A stretch of DNA of 64,000 nucleotides from JALYUM01 sp036688685 (GCF_036688685.1 NZ_JAQQPS010000014.1:107680-171679); one strand, 5' to 3'. Numbered from the stretch's first letter, positions 49,018 through 58,494 are shown. Notes: a model not told the origin generated them from the letters alone. Made by a program: numbers and translations.

Positions 49018-50109
49018 ATGAGTCTGCAATGCGGCATCGTCGGCCTGCCTAACGTCGGCAAGTCCACCTTATTCAACGCTTTGACCAAGGCCGGCATTCC
49101 GGCCGAAAACTACCCCTTCTGCACGATCGAGCCGAACGTCGGCGTGGTCGAAGTGCCGGACCCACGCATGGACGCCCTGTCCGTCATCGTGAAACCCGAG
49201 CGCATGGTCAACGCCATCGTCGAGTTCGTCGACATCGCCGGCCTGGTGGCGGGCGCGTCGAAGGGCGAGGGCCTGGGCAACCAGTTCCTGTCGCACATCC
49301 GCGAAACTGACGCCATCATCAACGTGGTGCGCTGCTTCGAAGACGACAATGTGATCCACGTGGCCGGCAAGGTCAGCCCGCTGGACGACATCGAAGTCAT
49401 CCAGACTGAGCTGGCGCTGGCCGACATGGCTGCCGTCGAAAAAGCGATCCACCGCGAAAACAAGAAATCCCGCTCCGGCGACAAGGATGCCGCCAAACTG
49501 GTCGCCATCTGCGAACGCCTGATGCCGCACCTGGACCAGGGTAAGCCAGTGCGCACCATGGGCCTGGACGCCGACGAAATGGACATGATCAAGACGCTGT
49601 GCCTGATCACGGCAAAGCCTGCCATGTTCGTGGCCAACGTTTCCGACACCGGCTTCACGAACAACCCGCTGCTGGACCAGTTGACCGCCTACGCGAAAGA
49701 GCAGAACGCGCCGATCGTGGCCATCTGCGCGTCGATCGAATCGGAAATCTCCGACCTCGAAGACGAAGACAAGGTCGCCTTCCTGTCCGATATGGGCATG
49801 CAAGAGCCGGGTCTGGACCGGTTGATCCGCGCGGCGTATAAGCTGCTGGGCCTGCAGACCTACTTCACGGCCGGCGTCAAGGAAGTGCGCGCCTGGACCA
49901 TCCATGTGGGCGACACCGCGCCGCAAGCGGCCGGCGTGATCCACACCGATTTCGAGCGCGGCTTCATTCGCGCGCAGACCATCGCCTACGACGACTTCAT
50001 CAATTTCAAGGGTGAGTCCGGCGCCAAGGAAGCGGGCAAGATGCGCGCCGAGGGCAAGGAATATGTGGTCAAGGATGGCGACGTGTTGAACTTCCTGTTC
50101 AACGTCTGA
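49018..50109 (+). CDS. ychF: YchF, redox-regulated ribosome-binding ATPase
   Basis: A 363-residue Obg-family P-loop protein that prefers ATP. It begins MSLQCGIVGLPNVGKSTLFNAL (G1), has VDIAGLVAGASKGEGLGN (G3), a helical insert, and a C-terminal TGS domain (VRAWTIHVGDTAPQAAGVIH and YVVKDGDVLNFLFNV). The open frame reaches back to 48889, but ATG 49018 gives the invariant family start. Confidence 0.96.
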   Translation: MSLQCGIVGLPNVGKSTLFNALTKAGIPAENYPFCTIEPNVGVVEVPDPRMDALSVIVKPERMVNAIVEFVDIAGLVAGASKGEGLGNQFLSHIRETDAIINVVRCFEDDNVIHVAGKVSPLDDIEVIQTELALADMAAVEKAIHRENKKSRSGDKDAAKLVAICERLMPHLDQGKPVRTMGLDADEMDMIKTLCLITAKPAMFVANVSDTGFTNNPLLDQLTAYAKEQNAPIVAICASIESEISDLEDEDKVAFLSDMGMQEPGLDRLIRAAYKLLGLQTYFTAGVKEVRAWTIHVGDTAPQAAGVIHTDFERGFIRAQTIAYDDFINFKGESGAKEAGKMRAEGKEYVVKDGDVLNFLFNV

Positions 50110-50118
50110 GTTTCGCTG

Positions 50119-50159
50119 CCCATAAAAAAACCCCGCATTTTGCGGGGTTTTTTTATGGG
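50119..50159. terminator. Bidirectional terminator between ychF and the opposing gene
   Basis: A perfect 19-base-pair hairpin: CCCATAAAAAAACCCCGCA (50119-50137), loop TTT, and its exact complement at 50141-50159. The A run and T run make it work in both directions. Confidence 0.9.
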
Positions 50160-50171
50160 CGCGCGCTTGGC

Positions 50172-50510
50172 TCAGTCGACGGCGACGGATGCGAACGCTT
50201 TTTCCGATCCAAATACGACCGTGGTCTCTGCGGCAGCATCAGCCTCCGGATCTTTGGCAGCATCCGACGGCGTCAGCGCGACGGCCGCTGCGCTGTCCTG
50301 GCGAATCACTGCCCGGGTGGTCACCGCGCGCGTCGCCAAAGCGTCATTCGCGGCCAGCAGTTGTTGATTGATGCCGCCCATCTCGGACTGCGGCACCGTG
50401 AAGACGTCCCACGCAATTCCACTACCGCCAGCCAGCAGCAAGGCGCACAGCGTGACGCGCCCGATCAGGTTGGAATATGGCGGCGGGACATGGAAATAGT
50501 GGCGGGGCAT
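50172..50510 (-). CDS. 112-residue membrane-anchored protein of unknown function
   Basis: No family recognised. One membrane helix at residues about 17-34 (IGRVTLCALLLAGGSGIAW) follows a short N-terminus with HYFHVPPPY; the rest is Ala/Asp/Glu-rich and probably disordered or helical in the periplasm. TACTAT near 50547 could be its -10. It ends at the bidirectional terminator shared with ychF. Confidence 0.6.
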   Translation of the reverse strand: MPRHYFHVPPPYSNLIGRVTLCALLLAGGSGIAWDVFTVPQSEMGGINQQLLAANDALATRAVTTRAVIRQDSAAAVALTPSDAAKDPEADAAAETTVVFGSEKAFASVAVD

Positions 50511-50588
50511 CGGAAACTCTCTCGAACAATGTTTTGGTATGGGCCGGATAGTACATTGCCAATTTGTTGCTGATCGGAACTGAAACCT

Positions 50589-50605
50589 TTGGATACATCG
50601 GATAC
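50589..50605. repeat. Direct repeat in the MOSC/hypothetical divergent region
   Basis: GGATACAT occurs twice with one base between. It sits between two divergent genes and may be a regulator site; nothing more can be said. Confidence 0.3.
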
Positions 50606-50663
50606 ATTTACCTGGGCATCCAATGCGATACTGCGTTGATCGCCACTTTTCACGTTCTCCCCC

Positions 50664-51509
50664 ATGCCGACCATTTCCCAGTTAGTCATCTATCCCATCA
50701 AATCCTGCGCCGGCCTGTCCGTCGAGCACGCCACGCTGACCACGGCTGGCCTGGTTTACAAGGGCGTGGGCGACCGCGAGTGGATGGTGGTCGACCCGAG
50801 CGGGCAATTCCTAACCCAACGCGAATTCTCGCGCATGGCGCGCATCAAGCCGCAGGTGCGCGACGGTTTGGTCAGCGTGACGTTTCCGGACATGGCGGCC
50901 TTGCCGCTGGAACGGCGCCATCTGCCCGAGGACGCGACGTGCCTGGTGGCGGTATGGGACGACCACGTGATTGCCACCGATTGCGGCGACGTGGCCGCGG
51001 CCTGGTTCACGCAGGTGATCGGCACGCCGTGCCGGCTGGTGCGCTTCCGCGAAAACGTCGTGCGCAGCACCAGCACCAAGTGGACCGGGGGCGTGGCTGC
51101 CGCAACACGCTTTGCCGATGGCTATCCGCTGCTGGCCATTGGTGACGCGTCCCTGGCCGACCTGAACGCGCGCCTGCGCGCGGCCGGGCGCGATGCCGTG
51201 CCAATGAACCGCTTCCGCGCCAATCTCGTCATCGACGGCATCGACCCGTTCGAGGAAGACTACACGGCCACATTCAAAGTCGGTGGCGCGCTGATCGCGC
51301 CGGTCAAACCGTGCTCGCGCTGCCCGATTCCATCGATCGACCAGGCCAGCGGTATGCCGGGGCCGGACCTGCTCGACATCCTGGGAACCTACCGCGCCAA
51401 CGCGCGCATGGATGGGGCCATCTGTTTCGGGATGAATTGCATCGTGACGGAGGGGGAGGGCGCTGAGCTCTGTGTAGGGCAGGAACTCGAGGCCGAACTG
51501 GCCTTTTAG
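50664..51509 (+). CDS. MOSC-domain molybdenum-cofactor-type sulfurtransferase
   Basis: A 281-residue protein with an N-terminal MOSC beta-barrel (ISQLVIYPIKSCAGLSV, DREWMVVDPSGQFLTQRE) and a C-terminal MOSC domain (RFRANLVIDGIDPFEEDY, then PVKPCSRCPIPSID with the conserved cysteines). It resembles the MOSC part of YcbX without the ferredoxin tail. Such proteins handle Moco-bound sulfur or reduce N-hydroxylated bases. Transcribed alone. Confidence 0.88.
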   Translation: MPTISQLVIYPIKSCAGLSVEHATLTTAGLVYKGVGDREWMVVDPSGQFLTQREFSRMARIKPQVRDGLVSVTFPDMAALPLERRHLPEDATCLVAVWDDHVIATDCGDVAAAWFTQVIGTPCRLVRFRENVVRSTSTKWTGGVAAATRFADGYPLLAIGDASLADLNARLRAAGRDAVPMNRFRANLVIDGIDPFEEDYTATFKVGGALIAPVKPCSRCPIPSIDQASGMPGPDLLDILGTYRANARMDGAICFGMNCIVTEGEGAELCVGQELEAELAF

Positions 51510-51616
51510 CTAGATGTTGTTGGAACGGCCACCTATCATCCGATGCGCATCAATTTTCGTTTTCATTCGGGTGAACTTCGCGTAATGTTCGGGGTTAGAT
51601 GCGAAGAGGAGTCAGG

Positions 51617-52747
51617 ATGCATGCACCGGACGGAATGGACAGTCAATTAGCGGCCGAAAACGACGACCTGCGCGCGCGCATGGCCTGGCTGCTTGAACAG
51701 GCGCAGCGCAACCACGCCATCATGTGCCGGCACCAGGCCTTCGACCTGGAAATCGTCGGCGCCGGCAGCTTTCCGGAACTGGTCGGCACCATCCTCGGGC
51801 AATTGCCGGTCATTGCCGACCTGGACGTGGTGACGCTGTCGCTGCTCGACCCGAATGCCGATATCTTCACCGTCATGGGGCGCCTCGGCGTCGAGTTCGA
51901 CGACCTGCCCGGGCTGCACTTTTGCGACGACGTCGCCGAGCTGGGCTTCGATGGCGTCCAGCCGCGCCTGGAAGGCTTCGATGCGGCGGCGCACCAGCCC
52001 ATGTTCCTGCACGCGCCTGCGAACCTGGCCAGCGTGGCGCTGGTGCCGCTGGTGCGCAACAAGCGCATCATTGGCAGCCTGAACCTGGGCAGCCGCGACG
52101 TCGAACGCTTCACGCCGGCGCTGGGCACCGACTTCATCGAGCACATGGCGTCGATCATCGCCATCTGCCTGGAAAACGTGATCAGCAACGAGATGCTGAA
52201 ATATATCGGTCTGACCGATTCCCTCACGGGCGTCTACAACCGCCGTTACATCGACCGCCGCCTGATCGAAGAGGTCGCGCGCGCGCGCCGGCAGGGCTAC
52301 CGCATCTCGTGCATGTACATCGATATCGACCACTTTAAAAACGTCAACGACAGCATCGGCCACCTGGCCGGCGACGAAGTCCTGCGCGACGTGGCCGGGC
52401 GCATCAAGGCCGAACTGCGCCTGTCCGATGCGCTGGCGCGCTTTGGCGGCGAAGAATTCGTGGTGCTGCTGATCGACGCCGATCTGGACAGTGCCTGCAT
52501 GGTCGCCCAGCGCATTCGCGCCAGCGTGGCCAATACGCCGTTCAGTTTATCGGGCGGGAAGGCGATCGATGTGTCGGTGTCGATAGGCGTGGCGACGCTG
52601 GAAGACTTCGAGCGCGACCATGCGATCGAAGGCGTGGCGCAGCAGTTGGTGGCGCAGGCCGATGCGGCACTGTACCGGGCCAAGGAGGGTGGACGAAATC
52701 GGGTCGTGACCAGTGTGGAGCGCACTTTGGCTCACGCTGTGGGCTGA
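51617..52747 (+). CDS. Diguanylate cyclase with DUF484/GAF-type sensor
   Basis: A 376-residue cytoplasmic enzyme making cyclic di-GMP. The N-terminal half (about 1-190) is a DUF484/GAF-like sensor; the GGDEF half starts at DSLTGVYNRRYIDRRL and has an intact active site FGGEEFVV. RLSD five residues before it is the product-inhibition (I) site. Start ATG 51617 follows GAGGAG at 51606-51611; ATG 51599 lies upstream of that site and is less likely. Confidence 0.9.
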   Translation: MHAPDGMDSQLAAENDDLRARMAWLLEQAQRNHAIMCRHQAFDLEIVGAGSFPELVGTILGQLPVIADLDVVTLSLLDPNADIFTVMGRLGVEFDDLPGLHFCDDVAELGFDGVQPRLEGFDAAAHQPMFLHAPANLASVALVPLVRNKRIIGSLNLGSRDVERFTPALGTDFIEHMASIIAICLENVISNEMLKYIGLTDSLTGVYNRRYIDRRLIEEVARARRQGYRISCMYIDIDHFKNVNDSIGHLAGDEVLRDVAGRIKAELRLSDALARFGGEEFVVLLIDADLDSACMVAQRIRASVANTPFSLSGGKAIDVSVSIGVATLEDFERDHAIEGVAQQLVAQADAALYRAKEGGRNRVVTSVERTLAHAVG

Positions 52748-52836
52748 CAGGGCGCCATCTTCACGGTGTTTTGACGCTCAGCATGGGCCCCGGCGAAGCC
52801 GCGGCCCATAACCCGTGTCAGAAACCGCAAACCAGG

Positions 52837-54813
52837 CTATTGCAGCAGCCGCCCTTCCGCCCGCGTCACCGCATCCGCAGCCCCCCTGAGCACCACCACA
52901 TCCCCCGCCTCGAACACCAGCGCCGGCGTCACTTCTACGCGCGCGCGCCCGCGCCTGAGGGTGGTCACCTCGGCCCCCACCTCGGCCAGTTCCAGGTCCT
53001 GCAAGCGCTTTCCGATCGATGCCGCCCCGTCCGGCAAGGTGACCGAATGCAGCCGCAGCAAATGATCCGGCTCGTCGCTGGCGTCGCTGGCGCCGTGAAA
53101 GTAACCGCGCAGCGACGCGTAGCGTTCGTCGCGCGCGCTTTGCACGCGGTGCACCACGCGCCGCAGCGGCACGCCCATCATTACCAGCGCGTGCGAGGCC
53201 AGCATCAGGCTGCCCTCCAGCGCTTCCGGCACCACCTCGGTGGCCCCGGCCTTTTTGAGGACATCGAGGTCGGTGTCGTCATGGCTGCGCACGATCACCG
53301 GCAAGCTTGGCGCCAGCTCGTGCACCAGGTGCAGCACTTTTAAAGCGGCGTGCGTATCGGCGAACGACACCACCATCGCACTGGCGCGGTTGATGCCGGC
53401 CGCGATCAGGCTTTCGCGCCGCGCGGCGTCGCCGTACGAGACATTCTTGCCCGCTGCCTGCGCTTCCTGCACCCGTTCCGGATCCAGGTCGAGCGCATAG
53501 TATGCCAGCTTTTCTTCGGCCAGCAGGGTCGCCAGGCTTTGCCCGCTGCGCCCGAAGCCGGCGATGATCACGTGCTTTTGCGCGGCCATCGTGCGGCTGG
53601 CAATTTGCGTCAGCTGCAGCGACGCCATCATCCATTCGTTCGACGCGATCTTCATCACGATGCGGTCGGAATTGGCGATCAGGAGCGGCGCGAGCAGCAT
53701 CGACAGCACCATTGAGGCGAGCACCAGCTGGATGATGAACGGGTCGATCAGCTTCGCGTTCGACACCAGGTTGAGCAGCACGAAGCCGAATTCGCCGGCC
53801 TGCGCCAGCGCCAGTCCGGTGCGCACCGACACGCCGGTCGATGAACCGAAAGCCTTGGCCAGCAGCGCGATCATGGCGAACTTGAACATCACCGGCACGG
53901 TCAAAAGGAGTAGCACCAGCGCCCAGTTCTGCAGCACCAGTTCGACATTGAGCAGCATGCCCACGGTAATGAAAAACAGCCCGAGCAGCACGTCGCGGAA
54001 CGGCTTGATGTCTTCTTCCACCTGGTGTTTGTATTGGGTCTCGGAGATCAGCATGCCGGCGACAAAGGCACCCAGCGCCATCGACAGGCCGGCGTGCTCG
54101 GTGATCCAGGCCGCGCCCAGCGTCACCAGCAGCAGGTTCAGCATGAACAATTCCTGCGACTTGCGCTTGACCACGATGGTGAACCATTTGCGCATCAGCT
54201 TCTGGCCGAAAAACAGCAGCAGCACCAGCACCAGCGTGGCTTTCAGCGCGGCCCAGCCAAGCGTCGCCGCCAGCTTTTCCGGGCTCTGCGCCAGCGCCGG
54301 AATCATGATGATCAAGGGGACCACGGCCAGATCCTGGAACAGCAGGATGCCGATGCTGCGTCGCCCGTGCTGGCTTTCCAGTTCCAGCCGTTCGGTCAGC
54401 ATTTTGGAGACGATGGCGGTGGACGACATGGCCAGCGCACCGCCCAGCGCGAACGCGGCCTGCCAGCTGATGACAAACGGCGAAAAGCGGTTGATGGCCC
54501 AGCCGAACAGCAAGGCGGCGGCGATGGTCAGCACCACCTGCGCCAGCCCCAGGCCGAACACGATGCGGCGCATCGCGCGCAACTGGGCCAGCGAGAATTC
54601 CAGACCGATCGAAAACATCAGGAACACCACGCCGAACTCGGCCAGCGCGCTGGTGGTGTGGTTTTCTTCGGCCAGGCCCAGCGCATGCGGGCCAATGAGG
54701 ACGCCGACGGCCAGGTAGCCGAGCATCGGCGGCAGGTGCAACATCCGGAACGCCACCACCCCGAGTACCGCGCTGCCTAACAGAAGAAGGGTTAGTTCGA
54801 GTCCTGAAACCAT
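52837..54813 (-). CDS. CPA2-family cation:proton antiporter (KefB/KefC/YbaL-like)
   Basis: A 658-residue inner-membrane antiporter. About 12-13 membrane helices (residues 3-385) form the exchanger core (GPHALGLAEENHTTSALAEFG, ALGGALAMSSTAIVSK, LLFQDLAVVPL). An RCK-N domain with the Rossmann motif VIIAGFGRSGQSLA follows (about 400-530), then an RCK-C domain at the end. K+ or Na+ efflux in exchange for protons is expected. No quinone-reductase partner (KefF/G) is adjacent. The start is ATG 54813. It is divergent from kdsD. Confidence 0.92.
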   Translation of the reverse strand: MVSGLELTLLLLGSAVLGVVAFRMLHLPPMLGYLAVGVLIGPHALGLAEENHTTSALAEFGVVFLMFSIGLEFSLAQLRAMRRIVFGLGLAQVVLTIAAALLFGWAINRFSPFVISWQAAFALGGALAMSSTAIVSKMLTERLELESQHGRRSIGILLFQDLAVVPLIIMIPALAQSPEKLAATLGWAALKATLVLVLLLFFGQKLMRKWFTIVVKRKSQELFMLNLLLVTLGAAWITEHAGLSMALGAFVAGMLISETQYKHQVEEDIKPFRDVLLGLFFITVGMLLNVELVLQNWALVLLLLTVPVMFKFAMIALLAKAFGSSTGVSVRTGLALAQAGEFGFVLLNLVSNAKLIDPFIIQLVLASMVLSMLLAPLLIANSDRIVMKIASNEWMMASLQLTQIASRTMAAQKHVIIAGFGRSGQSLATLLAEEKLAYYALDLDPERVQEAQAAGKNVSYGDAARRESLIAAGINRASAMVVSFADTHAALKVLHLVHELAPSLPVIVRSHDDTDLDVLKKAGATEVVPEALEGSLMLASHALVMMGVPLRRVVHRVQSARDERYASLRGYFHGASDASDEPDHLLRLHSVTLPDGAASIGKRLQDLELAEVGAEVTTLRRGRARVEVTPALVFEAGDVVVLRGAADAVTRAEGRLLQ

Positions 54814-54896
54814 GTGCCCTGCGCGAAAAATGAAGAGGAATGCACAGTCTCGAGGCCAGAAAATCACTGGCAGGTTTTTTGCTTTCGCAATTCGTT

Positions 54897-54902
54897 TATA
54901 CT
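54897..54902 (+). promoter_or_regulatory. Candidate -10 of the kdsD-lpt-rpoN operon
   Basis: TATACT (54897-54902) in the short gap between the divergent antiporter and kdsD genes. If it is used, transcription would start near 54909, which argues for ATG 54933 as the kdsD start. Confidence 0.4.
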
Positions 54903-54932
54903 GGCACGATGAGTGTAACCGATGGAAAAATA

Positions 54933-55931
54933 ATGCTGAAAAGTTTCGACGCCGAGCAGGCGCGCCGCGCCTTGATGCTGGCGCGCGAAACCCTGGTTAT
55001 TGAAGGCGACGCCATTCGTGCGCTCGACGCCCGCCTCGACCAGGACGACAGCGTGGCGCGCGCCGTTGCGCTGTTGTATGCGTGCAGCGGCCGCGTCGTG
55101 GTGTCCGGCATCGGCAAGTCCGGGCACATCGCGCGCAAGATCGCCGCCACGCTCGCTTCCACCGGCACCCCGGCCATGTTCGTCCATCCGGCCGAAGCCG
55201 CGCACGGCGACCTGGGCATGATCACGCCGCACGACGTCGTCATCGCCCTGTCGTATTCGGGCGAGTCGGCCGAGCTGATGGAAATCCTGCCGATGGTCAA
55301 GCGCATGGGCGCGCCCCTGATTGCCATGACCGGCAAGCCGCAATCGAGCCTGGCGCTGCTGGCCGATGTGCACTTGAACGTGTTCGTGGCCAAGGAAGCC
55401 TGCCCGATGAACCTGGCCCCCACCGCCAGCACCACCGTCACGCTGGCGCTGGGCGACGCCATCGCCATGGCGCTGCTCGACGCGCGCGGTTTCAAGGAGT
55501 CTGACTTCGCCCGCTCGCACCCGGGCGGCGCGCTGGGCCGGCGCCTGCTGACCCACGTGCGCGACGTGATGCGCAGCGGCGCTGCCTTGCCGATGGTCGC
55601 GCCGGATACGCCCTTGCTCGAAGCGCTGGTCGAAATCAGCCAGAAGGGCATGGGCATGACGGCCGTGGTCGACGCCGACCAGCGCCCCCTCGGCGTATTC
55701 ACCGACGGCGACCTGCGCCGCTTGATCGCCGGCGACCACGATTTTTCCAGCATCGTCATGCGCGATGTCATGCACGCCAACCCGCGCAGCGTGCAGGCCG
55801 AGCAGCTGGCGGTCGACGCGGTGGCCATCATGGAAGAATTCCGCATCAACCAGATGCTGGTGGTCGATACCGCCGGCGTGCTGGTCGGTGCCCTGCATAT
55901 CCACGACCTGACCCGTGCAAAGGTGATCTGA
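54933..55931 (+). CDS. kdsD: KdsD/KpsF, D-arabinose-5-phosphate isomerase
   Basis: A 332-residue enzyme converting ribulose-5-phosphate to arabinose-5-phosphate for KDO. The SIS domain has VVSGIGKSGHIARKIAATLAS and ALSYSGESAE; two CBS domains end the protein (VRDVMRSG, VMHANPRSV). ATG 54909 (eight codons earlier) is the alternative start, but it lies at the predicted transcription start. The stop overlaps kdsC. Confidence 0.95.
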   Translation: MLKSFDAEQARRALMLARETLVIEGDAIRALDARLDQDDSVARAVALLYACSGRVVVSGIGKSGHIARKIAATLASTGTPAMFVHPAEAAHGDLGMITPHDVVIALSYSGESAELMEILPMVKRMGAPLIAMTGKPQSSLALLADVHLNVFVAKEACPMNLAPTASTTVTLALGDAIAMALLDARGFKESDFARSHPGGALGRRLLTHVRDVMRSGAALPMVAPDTPLLEALVEISQKGMGMTAVVDADQRPLGVFTDGDLRRLIAGDHDFSSIVMRDVMHANPRSVQAEQLAVDAVAIMEEFRINQMLVVDTAGVLVGALHIHDLTRAKVI

Positions 55932-56470
55932 TGATGTCGACCCCTCCACTTGCTCACATCGAGCGCGCGAAACGCATCAAAGTCATGATCTTCGACGTCG
56001 ACGGCGTGCTCACCGACGGCAGCCTGACCTATAGCGCCGACGGCGAAGTGAGCAAGACCTTTTTTGTCCTTGACGGCCTGGGTATCCAGCTGCTGGCCAA
56101 AACCGGGGTCGTCACGGCCATCATCAGCGCGCGCAAATCGGTCATCGTGGTGAAACGCGCCGCCGATCTCGGCATCGCCCACGTCTACCAGGGCATCCAC
56201 GACAAGCGCGTCGCCTTTGCCCAGCTGCTCGAGGCGACCGGCGTCACGGCCGATGAATGCGGCTACATCGGCGACGACGTCATCGACCTGCCGCTGCTCA
56301 CCAAGGTCGGCTTTGCGGTGGCCGTGCCGAGCGGTCATGCGGACGTGCAGCATCGCGTCCACTACGTCACGCGCGCGGCCGGCGGCCGCGGCGCCGTGCG
56401 CGAAGTGTGCGATCTCGTGATGCGCGCCCAGGGCACGTATGATGCGGCGCTTGCGCCTTATTACGCGTGA
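55931..56470 (+). CDS. kdsC: KdsC, 3-deoxy-D-manno-octulosonate 8-phosphate phosphatase
   Basis: A 179-residue HAD phosphatase giving free KDO. The nucleophile motif is MIFDVDGVLTDGSL, followed by IISARKS and GYIGDDVIDLPLL. It directly follows kdsD, overlapping by one base (TGATG). Confidence 0.95.
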   Translation: MMSTPPLAHIERAKRIKVMIFDVDGVLTDGSLTYSADGEVSKTFFVLDGLGIQLLAKTGVVTAIISARKSVIVVKRAADLGIAHVYQGIHDKRVAFAQLLEATGVTADECGYIGDDVIDLPLLTKVGFAVAVPSGHADVQHRVHYVTRAAGGRGAVREVCDLVMRAQGTYDAALAPYYA

Positions 56471-56485
56471 TTGGTTACTGAGCCC

Positions 56486-57097
56486 ATGCCCAACAGCCAA
56501 AAAAGTCATTCCAAGCGCACCGCGCACCGCTGGCCCCTGATCGGTCTGATGCTGGGCGCTGTGTTCCTGGCGCTGGGCAGCTTCTGGCTGGTGCAGGTGA
56601 CGCAGGACCAGGGCGAACAGAACGTCGACGTGAAATCGAGCGAGCCCGATTACATCGTCGAAAACTTCAGCTACGTGCGCATGTCGCCCGCCGGCCTGCC
56701 GCACTACGTGCTTTCCGGCGCCAGGCTGTCGCACCGGCCCGATACCGATGTCTCTGACATCGACAAGCCGGTGATGCGCAGCATGACTCCCGGCCGTCCG
56801 AGCATGACCGTCACGTCCAAAACGGCGCAGGTGCTGCATGAGCAGAACCAGGTCGACATGAAGGGCGACGTGGAAGTGCTGCGCCCCGCCTCTGGCAAGA
56901 CGCAGGCGCTGCAGATTCACAGTCAGGCGCTGAGCGCCTTGCCGGACGATGAAATCGTCAAGACCGATCAACCGGTCGAGATCCTGCTCGGCACGTCCAG
57001 GCTGACGGGCGTCGGCATGCTGGCCAATAATGCAACGCAGAAGCTGCACGTGGTCAGCCAGGGCCAGATCGTGTCGCAGCCGCGGACGCCAAAATAA
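56486..57097 (+). CDS. lptC: LptC, LPS export system periplasmic/inner-membrane protein
   Basis: A 203-residue bitopic protein with one N-terminal helix (WPLIGLMLGAVFLALGSFW) and a periplasmic beta-jellyroll that receives LPS from LptBFG and hands it to LptA. The family patterns DYIVENFSYVRMSPAGLPHYVLSG and VLHEQNQVDMKGDVEVLRP are clear. ATG 56486 is preferred to the TTG at 56471 just after kdsC. Confidence 0.93.
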   Translation: MPNSQKSHSKRTAHRWPLIGLMLGAVFLALGSFWLVQVTQDQGEQNVDVKSSEPDYIVENFSYVRMSPAGLPHYVLSGARLSHRPDTDVSDIDKPVMRSMTPGRPSMTVTSKTAQVLHEQNQVDMKGDVEVLRPASGKTQALQIHSQALSALPDDEIVKTDQPVEILLGTSRLTGVGMLANNATQKLHVVSQGQIVSQPRTPK

Positions 57098-57145
57098 TTC
57101 AACGATAAAAACCGACACATGCCCTTTGAACCAGGATTGATTCCC

Positions 57146-57736
57146 ATGAAAAAAATCTTCGCCGCCGCCGTGCTGTCGCTGCTTGCCTTCCATGCCAGCG
57201 CCGAAAAGGCCGACTCGCTGAAACAGGCCGTGATCGACTTCGATTCGGCCGACGTCGACGAAGTGACGCAGACCCGCATCCTGACCGGCAACGTGATCCT
57301 CACGCGCGGCACGCTGATCATGAAATCGGAAAAGGCCGTGCTGCAGGCGTCGGCCGACGGTTACATGAGCGTCACGCTCACCACCGTGCCGGGCAAGATG
57401 GCCACATTCCGCCAGAAGAAGGACGGCGGCCCGGACCTGTGGGTGGAGGGGCAGGCCCAGCGCATCGAATACGACGAGCGCACCGAGATGGCCAAGCTGT
57501 TTAACAACGCGACCGTGAAAAACCTGGAAGGCACGCGCCTGTCGAACCAGGTCGATGGCGAATTCATTTCCTACGACAGCCGCAAGGAAGTCGCGCTGGT
57601 GCGCAATGACGTCAGTGGCGAGAGCCGTGTCGGCAAAGGCCGCGGCACGCTGATCCTGGCACCCCGTAAAACGGCGGCCGCCGCAGCTGCGGCCCCAGCC
57701 CCAGCCCCAGCCCCAGCCCCAGCGGGTAAGAAATAA
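57146..57736 (+). CDS. lptA: LptA, periplasmic LPS bridge protein
   Basis: A 196-residue periplasmic protein with signal MKKIFAAAVLSLLAFHASA and a jellyroll repeat body (QTRILTGNVILTRGTLIM, EGQAQRIEYDERTEMAKLFNNATVK). It links LptC to LptD. The C-terminus is an Ala/Pro tail made by a six-base tandem repeat. ATG 57146 opens the signal peptide; an earlier ATG (57119) would disrupt it. It overlaps lptB by one base (TAATG). Confidence 0.94.
   Translation: MKKIFAAAVLSLLAFHASAEKADSLKQAVIDFDSADVDEVTQTRILTGNVILTRGTLIMKSEKAVLQASADGYMSVTLTTVPGKMATFRQKKDGGPDLWVEGQAQRIEYDERTEMAKLFNNATVKNLEGTRLSNQVDGEFISYDSRKEVALVRNDVSGESRVGKGRGTLILAPRKTAAAAAAAPAPAPAPAPAGKK
57692..57721 (+). repeat. Five tandem GCCCCA repeats in the lptA 3' end
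   Basis: Five perfect copies of GCCCCA code for an alternating Ala-Pro tail. Copy-number change would keep the frame and alter tail length only. Confidence 0.9.
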
Positions 57737-58491
57737 TGGCGGAAATTGACAGCGGCAGCACCCTGATCGTGCGGGGGCTGCAGAAGAGTTATGGCAAACG
57801 TTTGGTGGTACGCGACGTGTCGCTGCAGGTCAAATGCGGCGAAGTGGTTGGTTTGCTGGGCCCGAACGGCGCCGGCAAAACCACGTCGTTCTACATGATC
57901 GTCGGCCTGGTGCCGTCGGACGCCGGCGCCATCGAAATCAACGGCGTCGACATCTCCAGCCTGCCGATTCACCGGCGCGCCGTCATGGGCTTGTCCTATC
58001 TGCCGCAGGAAGCGTCGGTGTTTCGCAAGCTGACCGTCGAAGACAATATCCGCGCCGTGCTCGAACTGCAGACCGTGGACGGCAAGGCGCTGTCGAAGGC
58101 CCAGATCAACGATCGCCTCGACACCTTGCTGGCCGACCTGCAGATCGAAAAACTGCGCGAGAACCAGGCCATGTCGCTGTCCGGCGGTGAACGGCGGCGC
58201 GTTGAAATTGCGCGCGCGCTGGCCACCAATCCGCGCTTCGTGCTGCTCGACGAACCGTTCGCCGGGGTCGACCCGATTGCCGTGATCGAGATCCAGCGCA
58301 TTGTGCGCTTCCTGAAAGAGCGTGGCATCGGCGTCTTGATCACCGACCACAACGTGCGCGAAACGCTCGGCATCTGCGACCGCGCCTACATCATCAACCA
58401 GGGTGCGGTGCTGGCCTCCGGCCGTCCCGACGATATTATCGCGGACGAGTCGGTGCGGCGCGTGTACCTCGGCGAACACTTCCGGATGTAA
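57736..58491 (+). CDS. lptB: LptB, LPS export ABC transporter ATPase
   Basis: A 251-residue ATPase that powers LPS extraction with LptF/LptG. Walker A GLLGPNGAGKTTSFYMI, Q-loop region YLPQEASVFRKLTVEDN, signature LSGGERRRVEIARAL, Walker B FVLLDEPFAGVDP and ITDHNVRETL are all present. It directly precedes rpoN, a conserved order. Confidence 0.97.
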   Translation: MAEIDSGSTLIVRGLQKSYGKRLVVRDVSLQVKCGEVVGLLGPNGAGKTTSFYMIVGLVPSDAGAIEINGVDISSLPIHRRAVMGLSYLPQEASVFRKLTVEDNIRAVLELQTVDGKALSKAQINDRLDTLLADLQIEKLRENQAMSLSGGERRRVEIARALATNPRFVLLDEPFAGVDPIAVIEIQRIVRFLKERGIGVLITDHNVRETLGICDRAYIINQGAVLASGRPDDIIADESVRRVYLGEHFRM

Positions 58492-58494
58492 GGG

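Noticed and set aside
54896..57193. A 765-codon minus-strand frame across kdsD, kdsC and lptC
   Set aside because: Antisense to three conserved genes with intact motifs; no ribosome site or domain.
57692..57721. CRISPR-like or phase-variable repeat
   Set aside because: Units are six bases without spacers and in frame within lptA, so neither a CRISPR array nor an on/off switch.
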